Shown: positions 21,196-30,956 of the stretch, in pieces
Layout: each line of letters starts with the position of its first letter
Position numbering within the stretch: the first letter of the stretch is position 1
From: Candidimonas nitroreducens
GTDB taxonomy: Bacteria; Pseudomonadota; Gammaproteobacteria; Burkholderiales; Burkholderiaceae_B
Assembly: GCF_002209565.1 (NCBI RefSeq)
Contig: NZ_NJIH01000007.1
Span: 248,001 to 312,000, forward strand
Direction: 5' to 3'
Length of the DNA: 64,000 bases
Translations under genes and position numbers: made by a program
The notes under the pieces: generated by a model
Databases searched by the model: none
Told to the model about the DNA's origin: nothing
Seen by the model: the letters and a program-made list of their open reading frames with translations, nothing else

Positions 21196-21972
21196 TCAGC
21201 GGTGCTTGAAGTCCGGCTTGCGCTTTTCCGTGAAGGCGGACATGCCTTCCTTCTGGTCTTCCGTGGCGAACAGCGCGTGGAAGTTGCGCCGCTCGAACAG
21301 CAGCCCTTCGTTCAAGCCTGACTCGTAGGCGCGGCTCACGCACTCCTTGGCCATCAACACGGAAGGCAGCGACATCGAAGCAATGATCGTGGCCGCCTCG
21401 ATGGCCTCGTCCAGTACGCGCTCGACCGGCACCACGCGCGAGACCAGGCCGCTGCGTTCGGCCTCGGCCGCATCCATCATGCGGCCGGTCAGCACCAGAT
21501 CCATGGCCTTGGCCTTGCCCACCGCGCGCGGCAGGCGCTGTGTGCCGCCATAGCCGGGGATCACGCCGAGCTTGATTTCCGGCTGGCCGAAACGTGCATT
21601 TTCGGCCGCGATGATGAAGTCGCAAAGCATGGCCAGCTCGCAGCCGCCGCCCAGCGCGTAGCCGGCCACCGCGGCAATGACGGGCTTGCGTATGCGCTTG
21701 AGCGCTTCCCAGTTGTGGCCCAGAAAGTCCTGGGTATAGACGTCCTGGAAAGTCCAGCCCTTCATGGCGGCGATGTCGGCCCCCGCGGCAAAGGCCTTTT
21801 CACTGCCCGTGAGAACCATGGCGCCGATAGCGTCGTCGGCATCGAAGGCCTGCATGGCCGCTGCCAGCTCGTCGATGACCTCGTTGCTCAGTGCATTCAG
21901 AACCTTGGGGCGATCCAGCGTCAGCAGGCCCACGCGGCCGCGCGTCTCGATTTTTACCAGGGGTGCGTTCAT
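21196..21972 (-). CDS. Enoyl-CoA hydratase, short-chain (crotonase) type
   Basis: 258 residues. Oxyanion motifs [12 protein letters not shown] near residue 65 and [14 protein letters not shown] near 105 are intact, with both catalytic glutamates (GGGCE and [20 protein letters not shown]). It hydrates trans-2-enoyl-CoA in beta-oxidation and is of the same type as FadB N-domain and PaaF. Full length, with a conventional C-terminus [13 protein letters not shown]. Divergent from the M61 peptidase with only 35 bases between, so the promoters overlap. Confidence 0.93.
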   Translation of the reverse strand: MNAPLVKIETRGRVGLLTLDRPKVLNALSNEVIDELAAAMQAFDADDAIGAMVLTGSEKAFAAGADIAAMKGWTFQDVYTQDFLGHNWEALKRIRKPVIAAVAGYALGGGCELAMLCDFIIAAENARFGQPEIKLGVIPGYGGTQRLPRAVGKAKAMDLVLTGRMMDAAEAERSGLVSRVVPVERVLDEAIEAATIIASMSLPSVLMAKECVSRAYESGLNEGLLFERRNFHALFATEDQKEGMSAFTEKRKPDFKHR

Positions 21973-22007
21973 GTCGTCTCCTGCACGGGTAAGGGTAAGA
22001 TATTGCG

Positions 22008-23885
22008 ATGAAAAAAGAATCGATACTTTACAGCCTGGGCATGCACGACCCCGCGGGACACCGCTATACCGTGCGGCTGGAAATCCTGCATCCCGACCCC
22101 AAGGGGCAGACTCTGAGCCTGCCCGCCTGGATTCCTGGCAGTTATCTTATTCGAGATTTCTCGCGCCAGGTCGAAACATTGCGCGCCACCAGAGGCCGGA
22201 TCACGAATGACGGAGCCGTGAATGGCTGGGCCGCAAATGGCCGGGCCGCGAATGGCCAGAGCGCAGGCGCCGGAGGCCGGCGCGGCCGTCAGTTGGCGGT
22301 GCGCAAGGTCGGCAACCACAGCTGGCGCTGCGAACCCTGCCGCGGGCCGCTGGTGGTCGAATACACCGTCTATGCCTGGGATCTTTCCGTGCGCGGTGCG
22401 CACTTCGATCAGTCGCATGCATTCTTCAACGGCGCCAGCCTGTTCCTCGCCGTCGAAGGCCAGGCCGATCAGCCCTGCCTGCTGCGTATCGAGCCCCCTG
22501 CGCAGCGCCGCGACTGGAAGGTATACACCAGCCTGCCCGCTGCCGACGGCCATCCCGAAGCCGCCCGGCGCCACGGTTTCGGCATGTACCGCGCCCCCGA
22601 CTACGACGCGCTCATCGACCACCCGGTCGAGATCGGCACCCCGCAAGTAGTGCGCTTCCGGGCGCACGGCGCCGAACACGAACTGGTATTCAGCGGTGCC
22701 GCGCCGAACCTCGATCTGGCGCGCATCGCGCGCGACGCACAGAAGATCTGCGCCGCACAGATCGCCCTGTTCGAGCCGTCCAGCAAGCGCGCCCCGTTCC
22801 TCGACTCGTCCGACCACTACGTATTCATGACGCAGGTCACCGCCGACGGCTACGGCGGCCTGGAGCACCGCGCCTCGACCGCACTCATGGCCGCGCGGCG
22901 CGACCTGCCCACCATCGGCAGCGAGCCCGGCGCAAGCTACCAGACCTTCCTCGGCCTGCTCAGCCACGAATATTTCCACACCTGGAACGTCAAGCGCATC
23001 AAGCCGGCCGCCTTCGCGCCCTACGATCTCAGCCGCGAGAACCATACCCGGCTGCTGTGGGTGTTCGAAGGCTTCACGTCCTACTACGATGACCTGATGC
23101 TGCTGCGCTCGGGCGTCATAGGCCGCAACGATTACCTGCGCATGCTGGCCAAGACCATCAGCGCCGTGCACCGCGGCAGCGGCCGCCACAAACAGTCGGT
23201 GGCGGAAAGCTCGTACGACGCCTGGACGCGCTACTACAAGCAGGACGAGAACTCGCCCAATGCGCTGGTCAGCTACTACACCAAGGGTTCGCTGGTGGCG
23301 CTGGGGCTGGATCTGCTGATCCGCCGCGAGACCGCCGGCGCGCATACGCTGGACGACGTCATGCGCCTGCTCTGGGAACGCTACGGCCGCGACTTCTACC
23401 GCAGCGGCGCCGGACGCGGGCTGCCGGAAAACGCCATGCTCAGGCTGGTGCGCGAGGCCACCGGTGTAAACGTGGCCGACTTCATCGAACGCTGTGTGGA
23501 AGGCCGCGAAGACGTACCGCTGCAACAGTTGCTGCCGCAACAGGGTATTGCCATGGCCTGGAAAGCGCCCTCGGACACGCCCACGCTGGACATCCGCACC
23601 CGCAGCCAGAACGGCCAGACGCAGATCGCCACGGTCTACGAAAACGGCGCGGCCCACGCCGCCGGGCTTTCCGCCGGCGACCTGCTGGTGGCGATCGGCG
23701 GCCTGCGGGTGGGGGAACCCGCCACACTCGATGCGCTGCTATGCGCCTACCGGCCGGGCGACAGCGTGCAAATGCATGTGTTTCGCGGCGACGAACTGCG
23801 CGCCTATACGGCCGTTTTGCGGGCGCCCGCGCCTACGGAATGCGAGCTGAGCTTTGCGCAGGCAGATCCGCGGCCAGAGCACTGA
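22008..23885 (+). CDS. M61-family metallopeptidase with PDZ domain
   Basis: 625 residues. The zinc motif HEYFH is at about 321-325, in [15 protein letters not shown], and the third ligand Glu is in [13 protein letters not shown] near 350, the gluzincin pattern of glycyl aminopeptidases. A C-terminal PDZ domain spans about 535-610 ([20 protein letters not shown]). An N-terminal beta-sandwich begins [20 protein letters not shown]. No clear signal peptide. Residues ~65-90 are a Gly/Asn/Ala-rich insert made of 15-base repeats. These enzymes trim peptides with small N-terminal residues. Start ATG 22008 agrees with family N-termini. Confidence 0.88.
   Translation: MKKESILYSLGMHDPAGHRYTVRLEILHPDPKGQTLSLPAWIPGSYLIRDFSRQVETLRATRGRITNDGAVNGWAANGRAANGQSAGAGGRRGRQLAVRKVGNHSWRCEPCRGPLVVEYTVYAWDLSVRGAHFDQSHAFFNGASLFLAVEGQADQPCLLRIEPPAQRRDWKVYTSLPAADGHPEAARRHGFGMYRAPDYDALIDHPVEIGTPQVVRFRAHGAEHELVFSGAAPNLDLARIARDAQKICAAQIALFEPSSKRAPFLDSSDHYVFMTQVTADGYGGLEHRASTALMAARRDLPTIGSEPGASYQTFLGLLSHEYFHTWNVKRIKPAAFAPYDLSRENHTRLLWVFEGFTSYYDDLMLLRSGVIGRNDYLRMLAKTISAVHRGSGRHKQSVAESSYDAWTRYYKQDENSPNALVSYYTKGSLVALGLDLLIRRETAGAHTLDDVMRLLWERYGRDFYRSGAGRGLPENAMLRLVREATGVNVADFIERCVEGREDVPLQQLLPQQGIAMAWKAPSDTPTLDIRTRSQNGQTQIATVYENGAAHAAGLSAGDLLVAIGGLRVGEPATLDALLCAYRPGDSVQMHVFRGDELRAYTAVLRAPAPTECELSFAQADPRPEH
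22215..22259 (+). repeat. In-frame 15-base coding repeat in the M61 gene
   Basis: Three copies encoding [10 protein letters not shown] and AANGQ. The unit length is a multiple of three, so copy-number change would keep the frame. It lies in a surface-loop-like insert of the N-terminal domain. Confidence 0.75.
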
Positions 23886-23981
23886 CGACCCGTGGCCTCA
23901 TAAGCCGGGCAAGGAAGAAAGGCCGCTTTCCTGGCCTAGTCGCTGCGCGATGACGCCGCCCGCACCCAGCGGGCCGGCGAT

Positions 23982-24152
23982 TTATCGAAACGAGAACTTC
24001 CCGCCAGCCAGAATCATGATCACAAAGAAAATGACCAGTTGAATCCACCAACTGCGGGGGTAGGACTTTCGCAACCAAACACCCATTCCAATGAGAATCG
24101 CGAGGGTGATGACACCGACGAAGATCAAGTGAACGAGGTGTGGGGTGTCCAT
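23982..24152 (-). CDS. Small inner-membrane protein with two helices, 56 residues
   Basis: From the ATG at 24152 the product is MDTPHLVHLIFVGVITLAIL-like: helix 1 HLIFVGVITLAILIGMGVWL, a charged turn RKSYPRSW, then helix 2 WWIQLVIFFVIMILAGG. GGAGG lies 7 bases before the ATG, the strongest reason to accept it. It overlaps the 3' end of the upstream oxidoreductase gene by 28 bases in another frame, so the two are probably co-translated. No known function. Confidence 0.7.
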   Translation of the reverse strand: MDTPHLVHLIFVGVITLAILIGMGVWLRKSYPRSWWIQLVIFFVIMILAGGKFSFR

Positions 24153-25201
24153 GAGGCCTCCGGGCCAACAGATGAAGAACCCCATTCTACCCAAGGGCGC
24201 CCGGCGTGCTCGATGCGCGCCTGTATGGCCTTGGCGGCCGTCACGCCGTCGGCCAAGGCCGTGACCACGCAAGGGTGCTGACGCTGCGTCACCTCGCCTA
24301 TCGCGTAGACGCCGTCACAGCTGGTCTGCGCGGTAGCGGCATCGCTGGCGACGAAGCCGGCGGGGGTGCGGCGCAGATCCAGCCCTTCGGTGAAATCCAC
24401 GCAAGGCTCCCAGCCATAGAACACCAGCAGCATGTCGTAGACCCGGCCGTCGACCGATAGCGAGGCCGGATCCACTGTGTAGGGGCCCACGGCAAGCTGC
24501 GATGGCGCCAGGCGGCGCACGAATTGCTGTTGGGCACGCACGCTGCGGGCATGCACGCGCACGCTCGCCGCCCCGCGCTCGGCCACGTATAGGGCGTTTT
24601 CGAAAGCATTGTCGCCGCCGCCCAGCACGGCCACGCGCAGGCCGCGGAAATCCTGCGCCACGATGTGCTCGCCCGGGCCCGTCAGGATGCGGCCCGCGGG
24701 AGCCAGTTCGGCCCTGGCCAGGCCACGCGCCCGCACGCCCGAGGCCAGCACCACATGGCGGCAGGACAACAGCGTCGAGTCTGCGCCACAGGCCACCTTG
24801 AAAGCCGCCCCGCCCTGCCAGACCTGTTCTCCTGCCGGCTCTCCTGGCTGCTGTCCCGTCTGTTGTCCTGCTTCCCGCCCTGCTTCCTGCCCAGCCCGCG
24901 GCCCTGTTTCCCGCCGTATGCTATGCACGCGGCAGGACAAGCGCAGCGGCACCCCGGCCAGCTCCAGGCTGCGCGCCAGATTGTCGGCCACCTGCGCCCC
25001 GCTTACGCCCGGCAGGCTGGCATTCCAGTCTTCGGGAAAAGGGTTGCGCCGGCACAGGCCGCCCACTTCGGCGGCCGCGTCCAGCAGCACGGGGGCCAGC
25101 CCCAGGCGTGCCAGCCACACGGCGCATGACACCCCCGCGGGGCCCGCCCCGACGATGGCCGCATCGTATACCTTGTTCTGCTCAATGTTCTGCTCAAGCA
25201 T
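24125..25201 (-). CDS. FAD/NAD(P)-dependent oxidoreductase, thioredoxin-reductase fold without CxxC
   Basis: 358 residues. FAD-binding GAGPAGVSCAVWLARLGL near residue 15, NAD(P)-binding VLGGGDNAFENAL near 190, and a C-terminal DGVYAIGEVTQRQHPCVVTA. The redox CxxC of thioredoxin reductase is missing, so type-2 ferredoxin/flavodoxin-NADP reductase is the nearest known relative. Residues ~100-130 are an insertion made of short Gly-Gln/Glu repeats (AGREAGQQTGQQPGEPAGEQ). Start MLEQNIEQNK at 25201. The electron acceptor is not evident. A tiny membrane protein overlaps its end. Confidence 0.8.
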   Translation of the reverse strand: MLEQNIEQNKVYDAAIVGAGPAGVSCAVWLARLGLAPVLLDAAAEVGGLCRRNPFPEDWNASLPGVSGAQVADNLARSLELAGVPLRLSCRVHSIRRETGPRAGQEAGREAGQQTGQQPGEPAGEQVWQGGAAFKVACGADSTLLSCRHVVLASGVRARGLARAELAPAGRILTGPGEHIVAQDFRGLRVAVLGGGDNAFENALYVAERGAASVRVHARSVRAQQQFVRRLAPSQLAVGPYTVDPASLSVDGRVYDMLLVFYGWEPCVDFTEGLDLRRTPAGFVASDAATAQTSCDGVYAIGEVTQRQHPCVVTALADGVTAAKAIQARIEHAGRPWVEWGSSSVGPEASWTPHTSFT

Positions 25202-25292
25202 TGCGCGTTATGGTTTCCGTATTCAATCAAGGGAATTGTAGCCAGCCTGGAGACGAGCACTACAATCCACACACCAGCACTAGGAAACCTCC

Positions 25293-25652
25293 ATGCCTAC
25301 CCGCCGCATTTTCTTCAACCGGCTCGCCCTGGATTCGCGCATCGGCATCCTCGAGCACGAACTGCGAGCCACCCAGCCCCTGCACGTGGATGCAGAGTTC
25401 GACGTCGAGGTCACGCAGCAGGTGCACGACCAGCGCATCAGCACCGTGCTCGACTATCGCCTGCTGCGCAATGCCATCGTCGAAGAATGCACGCAACGGC
25501 ACGTCAACCTGCTCGAGACCCTGATCGAACAGGTCGCGGATCGCCTGATGCGCGAGTTCCCCGATGTGCGCCGGGTTAAAATCCGCATCAGCAAGCCCCT
25601 GGCCTTTTCCGACTGCGAAGCCGTAGGCATCGAAATCGAACGCAGCCGCTAG
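25293..25652 (+). CDS. folB: Dihydroneopterin aldolase
   Basis: 119 residues, one tunnelling-fold domain. Family features: [20 protein letters not shown] at the start, [14 protein letters not shown], then [17 protein letters not shown] containing the conserved LLETL-E-A segment, and VKIRISKP-A near the end. It converts dihydroneopterin to 6-hydroxymethyldihydropterin in folate synthesis. Divergent from the FAD oxidoreductase, and 20 bases ahead of ttcA on the same strand, so the two are probably co-transcribed. Confidence 0.93.
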   Translation: MPTRRIFFNRLALDSRIGILEHELRATQPLHVDAEFDVEVTQQVHDQRISTVLDYRLLRNAIVEECTQRHVNLLETLIEQVADRLMREFPDVRRVKIRISKPLAFSDCEAVGIEIERSR

Positions 25653-25672
25653 TTACGCAGTCGCTAGTTATT

Positions 25673-26704
25673 ATGCAAGCCCCAGCTCCTACTTCCGCCG
25701 TACTCGGCCCCGACGAACTGCGCCGCCGCGCCCACAAGCAGCGTGTCGACGCCAACAAGCTTTCCAAGCGCCTGATGCGCGAAACCGGCCGCGCCATCAA
25801 CGACTTCAATATGATCGAAGACGGCGACAAGGTCATGGTGTGCCTGTCGGGCGGCAAGGATTCCTACAGCCTGCTGGACATCCTCCTGACACTGAAGAGT
25901 CGTGCGCCCATCAAGTTCGACATCATCGCCGTCAATCTCGACCAGAAGCAGCCGGGCTTTCCCGAACACGTACTGCCCGATTACCTGACGGCCCTGGGTG
26001 TGCCCTTCCACATTGAAACGCAGGACACCTATTCAGTGGTGACCCGCGTCATTCCGGAAGGCAAGACCATGTGCTCGCTGTGCTCGCGCCTGCGCCGCGG
26101 CATCCTGTACCGCGTCGCCTCCGAGCTGGGTGCCACCAAGATCGCGCTGGGCCATCACCGCGACGACATCCTGGGCACTTTCTTCCTGAACCTGTTCTAC
26201 GGCGGGCGCATGAAGGCCATGCCGCCCAAGCTCGTGTCCGACGACGGCAAGCACGTCGTCATCCGGCCGCTGGCCTACATACCCGAACAGGATCTGATCG
26301 CCTACGCGCAGCTCAAGCAGTTCCCCATCATCCCTTGCAATCTGTGCGGCTCGCAGGAAAACCTCAAGCGCAAGGAAGTCACCCGCATGGTGGCCGAATG
26401 GGATCGCAAGTTCCCTGGACGCTCGTGGAACGTATTCGGCGCCCTATCGCGCGTGGTGCCCACGCACCTGATGGACAGGCAGTTGATCGACTTTGCCGGC
26501 CTGCAAGCCTCGGGGGTGGCCGATGCCAACGGCGACACCGCCTTCGACCAGGAAGCCTACCCCGACCTGCCGGCAAGCTGGCAGGCGCAAGAACACGATG
26601 GGCTCGCATCTGATGGCGATGCCGCTGCTGCCAGCCAAGCAGCAGCGGCCGAAGACAGCGGCACGCGCCCGCGGCGCGTGGTGATGATGACCGATCTGCG
26701 CTAG
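25673..26704 (+). CDS. ttcA: tRNA 2-thiocytidine(32) synthetase TtcA
   Basis: 343 residues. The PP-loop [13 protein letters not shown] is near residue 60. Two CxxC pairs, [10 protein letters not shown] (~135) and [12 protein letters not shown] (~223), bind the [4Fe-4S] cluster used to thiolate C32 of tRNAs. [20 protein letters not shown] is characteristic. The C-terminal ~50 residues are Ala/Asp-rich and variable. The ATG follows folB by 20 bases. An inverted-repeat element lies downstream. Confidence 0.95.
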   Translation: MQAPAPTSAVLGPDELRRRAHKQRVDANKLSKRLMRETGRAINDFNMIEDGDKVMVCLSGGKDSYSLLDILLTLKSRAPIKFDIIAVNLDQKQPGFPEHVLPDYLTALGVPFHIETQDTYSVVTRVIPEGKTMCSLCSRLRRGILYRVASELGATKIALGHHRDDILGTFFLNLFYGGRMKAMPPKLVSDDGKHVVIRPLAYIPEQDLIAYAQLKQFPIIPCNLCGSQENLKRKEVTRMVAEWDRKFPGRSWNVFGALSRVVPTHLMDRQLIDFAGLQASGVADANGDTAFDQEAYPDLPASWQAQEHDGLASDGDAAAASQAAAAEDSGTRPRRVVMMTDLR

Positions 26705-26748
26705 GGCTTGGGGCCCGTACACAGAGCCTGTTACCCCAATACCGGCTT

Positions 26749-26824
26749 GCGATCAAAAAGAGCACAAGGCGCGAAGCCGGAGAACAATACGAAAAGTACG
26801 GCAACGCCCTTATTTTTTGATCGC
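26749..26824. repeat. Inverted-repeat element, copy 2 (GATCGCGAAT family)
   Basis: Arms GCGATCAAAAA (26749-26759) and TTTTTGATCGC (26814-26824) are exact complements around a 54-base core containing AAGGCGCGAAGCCG. The right flank continues GAATCCGTATAAAA, close to GAATTCGCATAAAA at copy 1 (3130-3143). It lies 45 bases after ttcA. The rest of the gap 26705-27063 shows no gene. Confidence 0.7.
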
Positions 26825-27063
26825 GAATCCGTATAAAAGAAATGCTGCCGCAAAGCCTTCCCGCCTGACAGCACCGGAGCCACGGTGTTACCCTGTAGCT
26901 GAAGCCACCGCGCCGGGGCCTGCGGCCCCTACCGGCATGCCGGTGCGCGCGACCCATCGCCGCTCATCAAAGCGGCGCCGCAACCCGGCCGCCCGAGCCG
27001 GCGGCCACGACAAGCCGAGCCAAGCATGTTCCGCCGCCAAACCCCAATCAGGAGGAAGAATTA

Positions 27064-29769
27064 GTGATCGTAGACATGACTCAAAACCATGACACGAGCA
27101 CCCCGTCCACATATCTACAGCACTGCACAATAGCAATAATTCTGGCGCTGCTAGCCGCCCTCGCGTGGGCGGCCCCTTCGGCGCGCGCCAGCCCCGCCGG
27201 CTACTCCCCGGCGCAAGCGGCCGCGGCACAGGCGGCAAGCGCGCCGGATGCGGCACCGGCGCCCGCGCCGCAAGACGTCGCCCCCTCATATGCCGCCCTG
27301 GCCGACCTGCTGGCAAACAGCCAGACCCGCGCGCAGATCATCGAACAGCTGCGCACCCTGGCCGCCGGGCATGGGCAGGCCGCAGCGCATGCCGGCCGCA
27401 GCCCGGCTTCGAACCACGCATCGGCCCAGGCGTCGAGCCAGACACCAGACCAGGCCGCGCACCAGGCACCAGCCTCTGGCCCGGCAGGCCGGACGGCAAG
27501 CCCGGCCGCGGGCACGCCGCCACAGGCCGCCCAGACATCGCGGGCCGGCCGCGCGGACGGATCGGGCGCCGGCACCACCGCACAGAAACTGGCCACCGGC
27601 ATCGAACGATTCACGGACGAGCTGGCCGGCAATCTCGCGGGCACCGCGGCCGCGGCCCGAGCATTGCTCAGCGGCCACGCCGACTTCAGCAGCCTGAACA
27701 AATGGCTGCCGGCCCTGAACCTCCTGGCCGCCGCCATCATCGCCACCCTGATCGCCTATCTGATCCTGCGCATCGCGGCGGGGCGCGGCTTTGCGCGCCT
27801 GGACGCCTGGATACTGAGCGCCGAACAGCCCGCGGCGCAAGCCGCAGCTGCGACAGCGGCGGCAAGCGCAGCGACCGCCGCTGCTGCGCCCGCCACTCCG
27901 GGGCCTGCGGCATCGCCGACACAAGCCGCGCGACAGGCCGGCCAGGCTCCGGATGCGGCCGGCCAGCCCGGCAGACGCAGCGCAGGCGGCGCCCCTTCCG
28001 GCCGCCTGCGGCGCTTCGCCGCGCTGGCTCCCGGCCGCAAGCTGCTGGGCGTGCTCGCAGCACTGGTCATAGACCTGGCCGCCACGCTGCTGGCGGCCCT
28101 GGCCGCCTACGTCGCCGTGCTGGCGCTGGCCGGCTCCGCGCCCGGGCTGTCGCTGTTCGCGGTGCAGTTCCTGACTGCCTTCGTGCTGGTGGAAAGCGTC
28201 AAGGCACTGTCGCGCGGCGTCTTCGCCACCCGCTATCCCAAGCTGCGGCTGCTGCCGCTGTCCTCGCCCACCGCCGGCTACTGGAACCGCTGGCTCGCGG
28301 TGCTGATCTCGCTGACCGGCTATGGCCTGCTGCTGGTGGTGCCGGTGGCCGACGCCCTGTTCCCGAGCGCAGTGGGCCGCCTGCTGGGCCTGCTTATCAT
28401 GCTGTTCGTCTATGTGCACGCCATGCGGGTCATCTGGAAAAACCGCCGCGCGGTCCGGGCCGGCCTGATGCAGCAGGCGGAACAGTCCAGTGCCGCGGTG
28501 TTCGGCACCCTGACCCGGGTGCTGGCGCGCACCTGGCACTACATTGCACTGGCCTACTTCACGACCCTGTTCGTCGTCAGCCAGATCCACCAACAAGAGG
28601 CGCTGGCCTTCATGACGCGAGCCACCGTGCAGTCGCTGGCCGCCATACTGCTGGGCCTGCTGGCCTCGGTCATCCTGTCCTCGCTGCTGGCGCGCCGCAT
28701 ACGCCTGCCCGACGAATGGCGCCGCACCCTGCCCCTGCTGGAAGACCGGATCAATGCCTACGTACCGGCCCTGCTCAAGACGCTGCGGCTGCTGATCCTG
28801 CTGCTGGCGACGCTGGTGGTGCTGGACGCGTGGCATGCGTTCAACCTGGTGGCCTGGGTCGAGTCGGAGTCCGGCCACGCCGCGATCGCCATGCTGCTGC
28901 ACGTAGGCATCATTCTGGTGCTGGCCGCCCTGGCATGGACTATTCTCGCCAGCATCATCGAGCACCGGCTGGGTGCCTCGGGCGGCCGCCGCCCGAGCGA
29001 ACGCGAAAAGACCCTGCTGATGCTGTTCCGCAATGCCGCCGCCGTGATCATCGCCACCATGACGCTGCTGATCGTGCTGTCGCAGATCGGCATCAACATC
29101 GGGCCGCTGATCGCCGGCGCCGGCGTGGCGGGGCTGGCCATAGGGTTCGGCGCGCAGAAGCTGGTGCAGGACGTCATCACCGGCGTCTTCATCCAGCTGG
29201 AAAACGGCATGAATCAGAACGACGTGGTCGAACTGTGCGGCCTGTTCGGCACCGTGGAGAAGATCACCATACGCTCGGTGGTGATACGCACGCTGGACGG
29301 CGGCTACCACCTGATCCCCTTCTCGACCATAGACCGTCTCACCAACCACACGCGCGACTACGGCTATCACTACGGCGAATACAACATCGCGCACCGCGAA
29401 AGCGTGGACGAAGCCATCAAGCAGCTGGAGAACGCCTTCCGCGACCTGATGCAAGATCCGGTGCTGGCGCCGGAAATACTGGGGGACATCGACATCCCCG
29501 GCGTCACCGGACTGACCGAGAAGGGCTTCACCATCCGCGTGCTGATCAAGACCACGCCGGGCAACCAATGGGCGGTGCAGCGCGGCTTCAATCGCCGGGT
29601 CAAGCAGTATTTCGACGCGGCCGGCATCGAAATGCCCTACCCGCAAACCGTGGTGCATTTTGGCCGCGACAAGCGCGGCTATGCCTCGCCGGCCGATGTG
29701 CGTGTAGTGGATTCGCTGCGCGAAGTCGCCGGCATCGTGCCCGCGCCGGGGCAGACACCGGCGGCGTAG
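27064..29769 (+). CDS. Large MscS-family mechanosensitive channel (YbiO-like)
   Basis: 901 residues. A signal peptide is followed, from about residue 45 to 180, by an Ala/Pro/Gln-rich periplasmic segment. A first membrane helix lies near 220 (LNLLAAAIIATLIAYLILRI), an Ala-rich linker at ~258-310, then several helices. The MscS core begins near 680: GPLIAGAGVAGLAIGFGAQK (pore helix) then LVQDVITGVFIQLENGMNQN, the beta domain with a IPFSTIDRLTNHTRD segment, and the alpha-beta C-terminal domain. It opens under membrane tension to release solutes. The GTG at 27064 is preferred because AGGAGG lies 8 bases upstream; an ATG at 27076 has poor spacing. Confidence 0.9.
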   Translation: MIVDMTQNHDTSTPSTYLQHCTIAIILALLAALAWAAPSARASPAGYSPAQAAAAQAASAPDAAPAPAPQDVAPSYAALADLLANSQTRAQIIEQLRTLAAGHGQAAAHAGRSPASNHASAQASSQTPDQAAHQAPASGPAGRTASPAAGTPPQAAQTSRAGRADGSGAGTTAQKLATGIERFTDELAGNLAGTAAAARALLSGHADFSSLNKWLPALNLLAAAIIATLIAYLILRIAAGRGFARLDAWILSAEQPAAQAAAATAAASAATAAAAPATPGPAASPTQAARQAGQAPDAAGQPGRRSAGGAPSGRLRRFAALAPGRKLLGVLAALVIDLAATLLAALAAYVAVLALAGSAPGLSLFAVQFLTAFVLVESVKALSRGVFATRYPKLRLLPLSSPTAGYWNRWLAVLISLTGYGLLLVVPVADALFPSAVGRLLGLLIMLFVYVHAMRVIWKNRRAVRAGLMQQAEQSSAAVFGTLTRVLARTWHYIALAYFTTLFVVSQIHQQEALAFMTRATVQSLAAILLGLLASVILSSLLARRIRLPDEWRRTLPLLEDRINAYVPALLKTLRLLILLLATLVVLDAWHAFNLVAWVESESGHAAIAMLLHVGIILVLAALAWTILASIIEHRLGASGGRRPSEREKTLLMLFRNAAAVIIATMTLLIVLSQIGINIGPLIAGAGVAGLAIGFGAQKLVQDVITGVFIQLENGMNQNDVVELCGLFGTVEKITIRSVVIRTLDGGYHLIPFSTIDRLTNHTRDYGYHYGEYNIAHRESVDEAIKQLENAFRDLMQDPVLAPEILGDIDIPGVTGLTEKGFTIRVLIKTTPGNQWAVQRGFNRRVKQYFDAAGIEMPYPQTVVHFGRDKRGYASPADVRVVDSLREVAGIVPAPGQTPAA

Positions 29770-29892
29770 GGTGAACACGAACCGCCGCAGGATGGGGCAA
29801 GCGGCCCGCTGAATGACGGTCTGGGTGACAGCCCGGAAGCGGCCGGTACGGGCATCAGCGCCGCGGCCGCGATAATGCCGGCGCGGGGCCCG

Positions 29893-30477
29893 TCAGCCGC
29901 CCGGGCCCTGCATGCCTTCCCAGTGCGGGCCGGGCACGGCGATGTCGAACAGCTCCAGCACCCTGGCGACGGTGTGGTCGACCATCTCGTCCAGCGTCTT
30001 GGGGTGATGGTAGAAGGCCGGCAGCGGCGGGAAGATGATGCCGCCCATTTCCGTAACCGCCGTCATATTGCGCAAGTGCGCCAGGTTCAGCGGCGTCTCG
30101 CGCACCATCAGCACCAGGCGCCGGCGCTCTTTCAGGGTGACGTCGGCGGCGCGCGTGATCAGGTTGTCCGACAGGCCGTGGGCCACCGCGGCCAGCGTGC
30201 GCATCGAGCAGGGCACGATGACCATGCCGGCCGTGGCGAAGCCGCCGCTGGCCAGCGCCGAGCCGACGTCGCGAAAACTATAGACGTGATCGGCCAGCGC
30301 GTGCAGGTCGGCCCGCCCCAGCCCCAGCTCGTACTTGATGTTCAATACGCCCGACGGGGAAATCACCAGATGCGATTCGACCTCGGGCAAGCCGCGCAGC
30401 GCTTGCAGCATGCGCTGCGCATAGATGACGCCCGTAGCCCCCGTGACGCCGATTACCAGCCGACGGCGCGCGGTCAT
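29893..30477 (-). CDS. ubiX: Flavin prenyltransferase UbiX
   Basis: 194 residues. VIGVTGATGVIYAQRMLQAL at the N-terminus, ATAGMVIVPCSMRTLAAVAHGLSDNLITRA (the GMVIVPCSMRTLA part is diagnostic), ERRRLVLMVRETPLNLAHLRNM and IIFPPLPAFYHHP are all family signatures. It makes prenyl-FMN, the cofactor of UbiD-type decarboxylases, used in ubiquinone synthesis and aromatic acid decarboxylation. No ubiD is in the window. Last gene of the hemA-prfA-prmC-grxD-ubiX run, 45 bases after grxD. Confidence 0.95.
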   Translation of the reverse strand: MTARRRLVIGVTGATGVIYAQRMLQALRGLPEVESHLVISPSGVLNIKYELGLGRADLHALADHVYSFRDVGSALASGGFATAGMVIVPCSMRTLAAVAHGLSDNLITRAADVTLKERRRLVLMVRETPLNLAHLRNMTAVTEMGGIIFPPLPAFYHHPKTLDEMVDHTVARVLELFDIAVPGPHWEGMQGPGG

Positions 30478-30522
30478 GGGCAGCGGCCGCCCGCCAGGGC
30501 CACGCTACCGGCCGCCATGGCC

Positions 30523-30849
30523 TCAGGCAAGCGCGCCGACCTCTTTGAGCGTGGTGAGCAGTTCACCGTTTTCGCTCATTTCGGCCAGGATGTCGGAGCC
30601 GCCGATGAACTGGCCGCCCACGTACAGCTGCGGGATGGTCGGCCAGTTGGAATATTCCTTGATGCCCTGGCGCACCTCGTCGTCTTCCAGCACATTGACG
30701 GTCACCAGCTTGGTGACGCCGGCGGCCTTCAGGATCTGGATGGCGCGGCCCGAAAAGCCGCACTGCGGGAACTGCGCCGTCCCCTTCATGAACAGCACGA
30801 CCGGGTTCTCGGTCACGGTATTACGGATGAACTCTTGCACGTCGCTCAT
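30523..30849 (-). CDS. grxD: Monothiol glutaredoxin, Grx4 type
   Basis: 108 residues from MSDVQEFIRNTVTENPVVLF. The monothiol active site CGFS is at about residue 30 (FPQCGFSGRA), followed by WPTIPQLYVGGQFIGGSDI, the glutathione-binding region. These proteins carry and deliver [2Fe-2S] clusters. A longer open frame upstream (to 31089) has no homology, so the ATG at 30849 is used. It follows prmC by 107 bases on the same strand. Confidence 0.95.
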   Translation of the reverse strand: MSDVQEFIRNTVTENPVVLFMKGTAQFPQCGFSGRAIQILKAAGVTKLVTVNVLEDDEVRQGIKEYSNWPTIPQLYVGGQFIGGSDILAEMSENGELLTTLKEVGALA

Positions 30850-30956
30850 GATGCTCTCGCTTGCTGGTAAGTGAATTTCCACTGAAATACGGTATGGCGT
30901 TTCAGCCGGCTGGCCCGGCCCCGCCCTGAACGGCGAAGCCTGCACCAGCCCTATGG

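Noticed and set aside
24125-25201. Thioredoxin reductase
   Set aside because: The FAD and NAD(P) motifs fit, but the redox CxxC is missing, so a ferredoxin/flavodoxin reductase type is more likely.
27165-29778. Frames of 869 codons (plus) and 830 codons (minus) over the MscS channel gene
   Set aside because: The channel frame has a signal peptide, membrane helices and the MscS core; the others are compositional artefacts.
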